Source: Trinickia dinghuensis
Lineage (GTDB): Bacteria > Pseudomonadota > Gammaproteobacteria > Burkholderiales > Burkholderiaceae
Assembly: GCF_003367175.1 (NCBI RefSeq)
Contig: NZ_QRGA01000003.1
Location: 62,681-126,680 of the forward strand
Reading direction: 5' to 3'
DNA length: 64,000 nucleotides
The translations under genes were made by a program, and so were the position numbers. Position 1 is the stretch's first letter. Each line of letters begins with the position of its first letter. Shown piece by piece: positions 58,019 through 64,000 of the stretch. The notes below the pieces were generated by a model. It ran no database searches, had not been told where the DNA came from, and worked only from the letters and a program-made list of their open reading frames with translations.

Positions 58019-58900
58019 TTACAGGATCGACTTCAGCAGACGGCCCATCTCCGACGGGTTGCGCGTCACCTTGATGCCGCAGCCGTCCATGATTTCGAGC
58101 TTCGCGTCGGCCGTGTCGGCACCGCCCGAGATCAGCGCGCCGGCGTGGCCCATGCGCTTGCCCGGGGGCGCCGTCACACCGGCGATGAAGCCAACCACCG
58201 GCTTCTTCATGTTGTCCTTGATCCAGTAAGCGGCGTTCGCTTCGTCCGGACCGCCGATCTCACCGATCATGATGACGGCGTCCGTATCCGGATCGTCGTT
58301 GAACATCTTCATGACGTCGATGTGCTTCAGACCGTTGATCGGGTCGCCGCCGATCCCGACCGCCGACGATTGGCCGAGGCCGAGCGCCGTCAGTTGGCCC
58401 ACGGCTTCATACGTCAGCGTGCCCGAACGCGACACGACGCCGATGCGGCCCTTGCGGTGGATGTGGCCCGGCATGATGCCGATCTTCAGTTCGTCCGGCG
58501 TGATCGTGCCCGGGCAGTTCGGTCCGAGCAGCAGCGTCTTGCGGTTTTCACGGCGCATGCGGTCGCGCACTTCGATCATGTCGCGAACGGGGATGCCTTC
58601 GGTGATGCAGATCGCCAGGTCGAGGTCGGCTTCGACCGCTTCCCAGATCGCCGCGGCGGCGCCTGCCGGCGGAACGTAGATGACCGAGACGGTCGCGCCG
58701 GTTTCGGCCTTCGCTTCCTTCACGCTTGCGTAAATCGGAATGCCTTCGAAATCTTCGCCGGCCTTCTTCGGGTTCACGCCCGCGACATAGGCTTCGCGGC
58801 CGTTCGCATATTCACGGCATGCGCGCGTATGGAACTGGCCGGTCTTGCCGGTGATGCCCTGCGTGATGACCTTCGTGTCTTTGTTGATCAGAATCGACAT
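58019..58900 (-). CDS. sucD: Succinyl-CoA synthetase alpha subunit
   Basis: This 293-residue subunit carries the phosphohistidine H252 ([11 protein letters not shown]) of the TCA-cycle enzyme that makes ATP or GTP from succinyl-CoA. The CoA-binding domain starts [23 protein letters not shown] lies upstream of the ATG at 58900. A 129-base spacer with a long hairpin separates it from sucC, which is unusual for this pair. Confidence 0.96.
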   Translation of the reverse strand: MSILINKDTKVITQGITGKTGQFHTRACREYANGREAYVAGVNPKKAGEDFEGIPIYASVKEAKAETGATVSVIYVPPAGAAAAIWEAVEADLDLAICITEGIPVRDMIEVRDRMRRENRKTLLLGPNCPGTITPDELKIGIMPGHIHRKGRIGVVSRSGTLTYEAVGQLTALGLGQSSAVGIGGDPINGLKHIDVMKMFNDDPDTDAVIMIGEIGGPDEANAAYWIKDNMKKPVVGFIAGVTAPPGKRMGHAGALISGGADTADAKLEIMDGCGIKVTRNPSEMGRLLKSIL

Positions 58901-58940
58901 GTATTGACCTCTGTTCGTTTGGCGTCGCGCTGCGTCCTCG

Positions 58941-58984
58941 CCGTGCGATGTGCATTGCGCAATGTGCGGTCTGCAATCGCACGG
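58941..58984 (-). other. Intercistronic hairpin between sucC and sucD
   Basis: CCGTGCGAT plus TGCA (58941-58954) pairs with TGCA plus ATCGCACGG (58972-58984) with one bulged base, giving a 13-bp stem. The loop contains the 12-bp palindrome CATTGCGCAATG (58953-58964). There is no T-run, so this is likelier an mRNA-stability or translation element than a terminator. Confidence 0.5.
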
Positions 58985-59029
58985 AGGGGACGCCCTGGCG
59001 CCGCCACTCGCGTATTCGGTGATGCGCCC

Positions 59030-60196
59030 TTATTTGCCCGCGGCAGCCGCGACGACCTTCTGCGCCGCTTCTTCCATGCTGTCCGCCGAGATGATCGGCA
59101 GGCCGGATTCGGCGAGCATCTTCTTGCCCAGGTCTTCGTTGGTGCCCTTCATGCGCACGACGAGCGGCACGCCCAGGTTCACCGCCTTCGAACCGGCGAT
59201 CACGCCTTCCGCGATCACGTCGCAGCGCATGATGCCGCCGAAGATGTTCACGAGGATCGCCTTCAGGCCCGGGTTCTTGAGCATCAGCTTGAACGCTTCG
59301 GTGACCTTCTCGGTCGTGGCGCCGCCACCGACGTCGAGGAAGTTCGCCGGCTCGCCGCCGAACAGCTTGATCGTGTCCATCGTCGCCATGGCCAGACCGG
59401 CGCCGTTCACGAGGCAGCCGATGTTGCCGTCGAGCGAGATGTAGGCGAGGTCGAACTTCGATGCTTCGACTTCAGCCGGATCTTCTTCGTCCAGATCGCG
59501 GTACGCGACGATTTCCGGATGACGGAACAGCGCGTTCGAATCGAAGTTGAACTTCGCGTCAAGCGCGATCACCTTGCCGTCGCCCGTGAGGATCAGCGGG
59601 TTGATTTCGGCCAGCGATGCGTCCGTTTCCCACGTGGCCTTGTACAGACCTTGCAGGATGGCGCGCGCTTGCGGGATCGATGCGTCGGGCACGCCGATCT
59701 TCTTCGCGAGATCGTCAGCTTCCGAATCGAGCAGGCCCTTCGCCGGATCGACGGCCACCTTGTGGATCGCCTCGGGTGTCTTCGCAGCGACTTCCTCGAT
59801 GTCCATCCCGCCTTCGCTCGAAGCCATCACGACGACCTTTTGCGACACGCGGTCGATCACGAGGCCGACATAGAGTTCCTTCTTGATGTCCGCGCCTTCT
59901 TCGATCAGCAGGCGGTTCACCTTCTGGCCTTCCGGACCGGTTTGGTGCGTGACGAGCTGCATGCCGAGGATCTGGTTCGCGTACTCGCGAACTTGCTCGA
60001 GCGACTTGGCCACCTTCACGCCGCCGCCCTTGCCGCGACCGCCTGCGTGAATTTGCGCCTTGACGACCCAGACCGGGCCGCCGAGCTCTTCAGCGGCCTT
60101 GACCGCGTCATCCACCGAAAACACCGGCTTGCCGCGCGGTACCGCGACGCCGAATTTCCGCAGGATTTCCTTTCCCTGGTACTCGTGAATCTTCAT
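59030..60196 (-). CDS. sucC: Succinyl-CoA synthetase beta subunit
   Basis: This 388-residue subunit has an ATP-grasp fold and binds nucleotide and succinate. Recognisable segments are [38 protein letters not shown] and [16 protein letters not shown]. Its ATG overlaps the stop of the DUF2889 gene by four bases (ATGA), indicating translational coupling. Confidence 0.96.
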   Translation of the reverse strand: MKIHEYQGKEILRKFGVAVPRGKPVFSVDDAVKAAEELGGPVWVVKAQIHAGGRGKGGGVKVAKSLEQVREYANQILGMQLVTHQTGPEGQKVNRLLIEEGADIKKELYVGLVIDRVSQKVVVMASSEGGMDIEEVAAKTPEAIHKVAVDPAKGLLDSEADDLAKKIGVPDASIPQARAILQGLYKATWETDASLAEINPLILTGDGKVIALDAKFNFDSNALFRHPEIVAYRDLDEEDPAEVEASKFDLAYISLDGNIGCLVNGAGLAMATMDTIKLFGGEPANFLDVGGGATTEKVTEAFKLMLKNPGLKAILVNIFGGIMRCDVIAEGVIAGSKAVNLGVPLVVRMKGTNEDLGKKMLAESGLPIISADSMEEAAQKVVAAAAGK

Positions 60197-60921
60197 GCGT
60201 GATTCCCTTCAGTCTGAGAGTTGGATTGAACTTCGTGATCGCTGATGGCCTTCGAGCCGAGTGCATTGGACTTCGCCGCGCCGTTCACCGGGGCCGGTGC
60301 CGGGCTCGGCGATGCGCCGCTCGTTTCGAGGCCGCGCGGTACGTATCCGTACCAGCGCGGATAAAAGTGCCGCACCGCTTCGCCGTCGAACCGCAGCGCG
60401 TGGCAGCGGCCCAGTTGGAACGGCGGTTCGCGATGGGCACCGGTGCTGTCGGATTCACCTTGCGGTGTATCCGTTGCGCTATCGCGCGTGTTCCAGACGT
60501 CGCCGGCGAATGCTTGAACCGCGGCGGTCGGCAGAATGGAGCAGAGTTCGGTGAGGTGCGTGCAGCCTGCCGTTCCGGCGAGCAAACGCCGTGCTTGGCG
60601 GCGGAAATCGTTGAGGAGGTTGAGACCGATGAGGGCGCGATAGGCGGGATTGGAGACTTCGCATTGACCGGGGTATGGCACCCATTCCGAAGACGCTTCG
60701 GCGTCGACGATGGTGAGCTTGCGGTCGATGGTGATGCGAAGCCAGAGTTCATGGATCGGTAGGCCTTTGGGCCGGACACCGGGCGCCAATGCGACATCGC
60801 GCGGCTTGTGATCGGTCAGACACGCCTCGAGGTCCCACAGGCCGTCGTCACGCTCGTAGGCTTCCGCTCGTATTGCGCGGCGATGGCGCAACTGGCGGGC
60901 AACAGGCGGAGAAAGCGGCAT
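60193..60921 (-). CDS. DUF2889 protein
   Basis: This 242-residue protein belongs to the DUF2889 family, of unknown function. Conserved parts are [37 protein letters not shown] and [20 protein letters not shown]. Its ending overlaps the sucC start. I took ATG at 60921; the frame continues upstream with a poor sequence. The gene's fixed position between recX and sucC is typical of Burkholderia. Confidence 0.82.
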   Translation of the reverse strand: MPLSPPVARQLRHRRAIRAEAYERDDGLWDLEACLTDHKPRDVALAPGVRPKGLPIHELWLRITIDRKLTIVDAEASSEWVPYPGQCEVSNPAYRALIGLNLLNDFRRQARRLLAGTAGCTHLTELCSILPTAAVQAFAGDVWNTRDSATDTPQGESDSTGAHREPPFQLGRCHALRFDGEAVRHFYPRWYGYVPRGLETSGASPSPAPAPVNGAAKSNALGSKAISDHEVQSNSQTEGNHA

Positions 60922-60957
60922 GCGAGGGAAACGGCTGGAGAGGAAACCCGAGGATTT

Positions 60958-60999
60958 TACCATACTGGTTATGAGACACCTGCACCCCACGTTATGGTA
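60958..60999. promoter_or_regulatory. Inverted repeat upstream of the DUF2889-sucCD operon
   Basis: TACCATA (60958-60964) and TATGGTA (60993-60999) form an inverted repeat about 40 bases upstream of the DUF2889 gene. A TAAAAT-like -10 element for the minus strand overlaps the left arm. A promoter or operator is possible, with weak support. Confidence 0.3.
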
Positions 61000-61099
61000 G
61001 GTTGGTGGTAGGTGGGCGGCACGCTTGCATGGTTGCACCAGCGGAACGTGCCGAGCGCAACTCGGAACGGGAGGTGGGGCGGCGCGATCGAACGAGCGC

Positions 61100-61810
61100 T
61101 TACTCGTCGCTCCAGTCGTCGTCGCCTTTGAGAATCTGCGAGATCGTCGCGCCGGAGAAACCGCGCATCGCCAGAAAACGCGCTTGTTTCGCGCGTTCGG
61201 CGGGCGTTTGGGGAAGCTGCCCGAACTTTTTTCGCCACACCGCTTGCGCGCGGGCCCGCTCCGTCTCGCGCAGTTGGGAGCCGACCGAGTCGATCAGAGT
61301 GCTGTCGAGCCCGTGCTGACGCAGTTCGCTGACGATGCGGGTCACCCCCATGCGGGCCGAGCGCCGATTCACCATGCTCTCGGCGAAACGCTCGTCGGAC
61401 AGCCAACCTTCGCGTTCGAGAGTATCGAGAAGCGGATCGAGTTCATCGCCTTCCTCGACGAACGGGGCCAACTTGCGGGTGATTTCAGTGCGGCTGTATT
61501 CGCGGCGCGAGAGGTAATCGATCGCTCGCATTTTCAGCGAGCGGGTGGGCCGGCGCGAACGGCCGGCCTGCTCGGAGGATGATTCGGATGGGTCACGCGC
61601 CGGATAGTCCGACGACGGATCGAGCGGATCGAATCGATCGTCGGGCCGATCAGGCCGCTCGAGCAAATCGGGGCGGGGCGGCGCGGCGGCGTCCGGCATT
61701 TCGCCACCGGACGCGTCATCGCCCACTGCTCCGTCGCGACGCCCGCCACGGACGCCGAAGCGGCGCCCTTCAATCCGCCCGCCCGGCGCCGCCCGCCCTT
61801 TCCGTATCAC
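61100..61810 (-). CDS. recX: Regulatory protein RecX
   Basis: This 236-residue protein modulates RecA filaments. The C-terminal helical repeats (AIDYLSRREYSRTEITRKLA, WLSDERFAESMVNRRSARMG, GFSGATISQILKGDD) are clear. The first 90 residues are a hydrophilic Asp/Pro/Arg-rich extension not part of the core RecX fold. Start is a GTG at 61810; an internal ATG at 61699 is possible. It lies seven bases past recA. Confidence 0.9.
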   Translation of the reverse strand: MIRKGRAAPGGRIEGRRFGVRGGRRDGAVGDDASGGEMPDAAAPPRPDLLERPDRPDDRFDPLDPSSDYPARDPSESSSEQAGRSRRPTRSLKMRAIDYLSRREYSRTEITRKLAPFVEEGDELDPLLDTLEREGWLSDERFAESMVNRRSARMGVTRIVSELRQHGLDSTLIDSVGSQLRETERARAQAVWRKKFGQLPQTPAERAKQARFLAMRGFSGATISQILKGDDDWSDE

Positions 61811-61817
61811 GCGCGGC

Positions 61818-62891
<1,074 letters not shown>

Positions 62892-63042
62892 GAATCGTCC
62901 TTTGCTATGATGAGCGGGCGTCTGCGGCGGGCGGGCCGGGCAATGGAGACTGATGACGGCCGCGATTGCGGCTACGACCTTCGGTCACGAATTTCAGTGA
63001 CGAATTTCGGTCTCTTACCGGCTGGCGCTCGAAACGCAGACA

Positions 63043-63070
63043 CTGTATAAAAAAACAGGGTTCTTTGCAA
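63043..63070 (-). promoter_or_regulatory. LexA box and promoter of recA
   Basis: CTGTATAAAAAAACAG (63043-63058) fits the CTG-N10-CAG LexA box exactly. On the minus strand it overlaps a -10-like sequence with a TTGCAA -35 element (63065-63070) upstream. The remaining gap (62892-63213) is otherwise free of genes. Confidence 0.8.
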
Positions 63071-63213
63071 GCCCGATGCGGGCGGATTTGCGTCGCGGCA
63101 ACGGAGCTTCGGCGCGGCGCCTCACAAAACCGACCCAAGTCGGATCCATACGAGAACACGGAGACACCCGCCCGGTACCGGCACGAAAGCGCCGGCCGGC
63201 CGCGCGGCGCATC

Positions 63214-64000
63214 ATGCGAATACTCATTGCCGAAGACGACAGCATACTCGCGGACGGCCTCGTCCGATCACTCCGCCAATCGGGCTATGCCGTCGATCAC
63301 GTGAAGAGCGGGACCGAAGCCGACGCCGCGCTGTCGATGCAGACGTTCGACCTCTTGATTCTCGATCTCGGCCTGCCGCGCATGTCCGGGCTCGAGGTGC
63401 TGCGCCGCTTGCGCGCGCGCAATTCGGCGCTGCCCGTGCTGATCCTCACGGCGGTAGACGGCGTCGACGAGCGCGTGAAAGGGCTCGATCTGGGCGCCGA
63501 CGACTACATGAGCAAGCCGTTCCATCTGAACGAACTCGAAGCGCGCGTGCGGGCGCTGACGCGGCGCGGCAGCGGCGGCGGGCCCACCGTCGTGCGGCAC
63601 GGCTCGCTGGCCTACGATCAGGTCGGGCGCGTCGCGTCGGTGGGCGACCAGCTGCTCGAACTCTCCGCGCGCGAGCTGGGCGTGCTCGAAGTGCTGCTGC
63701 AGCGGATCGGGCGGCTCGTCTCGAAAGAGCAGCTCGTCGACCACCTCTGCGAATGGGGTGAAGAGGTCAGCAACAATGCGATCGAAGTCTACGTCCACCG
63801 CCTGCGCAAGAAAATCGAACCGAGCGGCGTGCGCATCATCACGGTGCGCGGACTGGGATACTGCCTGGAAAAGCCCGCGGCAAATGGCTCAGGGGTAGGT
63901 GCGGGCTCGGGCGCGACCGCAAGCGCGGCAAGCATCGGCGCGGCCGTAGCGCCGGCTGCGGCCGTCGCGAACGCGCCGGTCCCGCCTCCCGCGCTGGCCG
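63214..64000 (+). CDS. OmpR-family response regulator with low-complexity tail, partial
   Basis: This regulator has a receiver domain with D51 (LLILDLGLPRMSGLEV) and a winged helix ending VRGLGYCLEKP near residue 221. The frame then stays open to the window edge, encoding an Ala/Gly/Ser/Val/Pro-rich tail of at least 40 residues. In Burkholderia this gene beside recA is usually followed by a sensor kinase, which would lie past the edge. No clear Shine-Dalgarno sequence is present before the ATG at 63214. Confidence 0.9.
   Translation, partial: MRILIAEDDSILADGLVRSLRQSGYAVDHVKSGTEADAALSMQTFDLLILDLGLPRMSGLEVLRRLRARNSALPVLILTAVDGVDERVKGLDLGADDYMSKPFHLNELEARVRALTRRGSGGGPTVVRHGSLAYDQVGRVASVGDQLLELSARELGVLEVLLQRIGRLVSKEQLVDHLCEWGEEVSNNAIEVYVHRLRKKIEPSGVRIITVRGLGYCLEKPAANGSGVGAGSGATASAASIGAAVAPAAAVANAPVPPPALA

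Noticed and set aside
57986-60202. A 738-codon open frame opposite sucD and sucC
   Set aside because: It mirrors two conserved TCA-cycle genes and encodes a low-complexity basic protein without recognisable motifs.

Overview
This is a high-GC chromosomal segment from a member of the Burkholderiaceae (Burkholderia sensu lato). The genus cannot be fixed from the sequence alone. The inference rests on gene order: recA-recX-DUF2889-sucC-sucD, pgk-pyk-fba-purC-purE-purK-sua5 and ilvE-zinc finger-waaF are typical of that group. Nearly all the DNA is coding, many start and stop codons overlap, and most antisense open frames are GC-driven shadows. I saw no tRNA, rRNA, CRISPR array, insertion sequence or prophage.

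Layout. 1-1660 (-): the start of a polyol (sorbitol/mannitol-type) operon, with a sugar-alcohol dehydrogenase and an ABC binding protein cut by the window edge. 1873-2546 (+): a Phd/VapC-type toxin-antitoxin pair with a palindromic operator. 2547-4252 (+): a xanthine/uracil-type permease with a long leader. 4411-15562 (+): a continuous 12-gene Tad/Flp pilus operon (flp, cpaA, cpaB, cpaC, a short cpaD, cpaE, cpaF, tadB, tadC, tadD, tadE, tadG) preceded by a palindrome-rich leader. 15689-22747: an AcrAB-TolC-type RND efflux operon (-) with a divergent TetR repressor and an obvious AcrR-like operator. 22843-27570: small accessory genes, namely an outer-membrane barrel, a cysteine hydrolase with a divergent GlxA/FtrA-type regulator, a CoxG-like protein, a DUF427 protein and a small secreted protein. 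27718-31281 (-): response regulator, sensor kinase and HtrA protease, an envelope-stress-like operon. 31445-35378 (+): PBP4, a sterol-desaturase-family enzyme and an overlapping SGNH lipoprotein.

35490-43761 (-): housekeeping block for tRNA t6A synthesis (sua5), purine synthesis (purK, purE, purC) and lower glycolysis (fba, pyk, pgk). 43997-45130 (-): AzlCD branched-chain amino-acid exporter. 45307-50026 (+): ilvE, a zinc-finger protein, waaF, an NTF2-like protein, a YheT-type hydrolase and a DUF2946-like protein. 50223-53301 (+): a GntR regulator, an MFS transporter and a LigI-like amidohydrolase that look like a small catabolic cassette. 53404-54108: moaC and a small membrane protein. 54206-54430 (-): a truncated cupin gene. 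54456-56947 (-): a type IV pilin gene with its PglL/PilO-type O-oligosaccharyltransferase. 57079-62891 (-): terC, sucD, sucC, a DUF2889 gene, recX and recA under a LexA box. 63214 to the right edge (+): a second OmpR-type response regulator with a long low-complexity tail, cut by the window edge.

No wholly new multi-gene system is evident. The most unusual items are the operator-rich leader of the Tad operon, the open proline/alanine-rich extension in frame with pyruvate kinase, the cupin relic at the moaC-pglL boundary, the hairpin between sucC and sucD, and the overlapping desaturase/SGNH pair.
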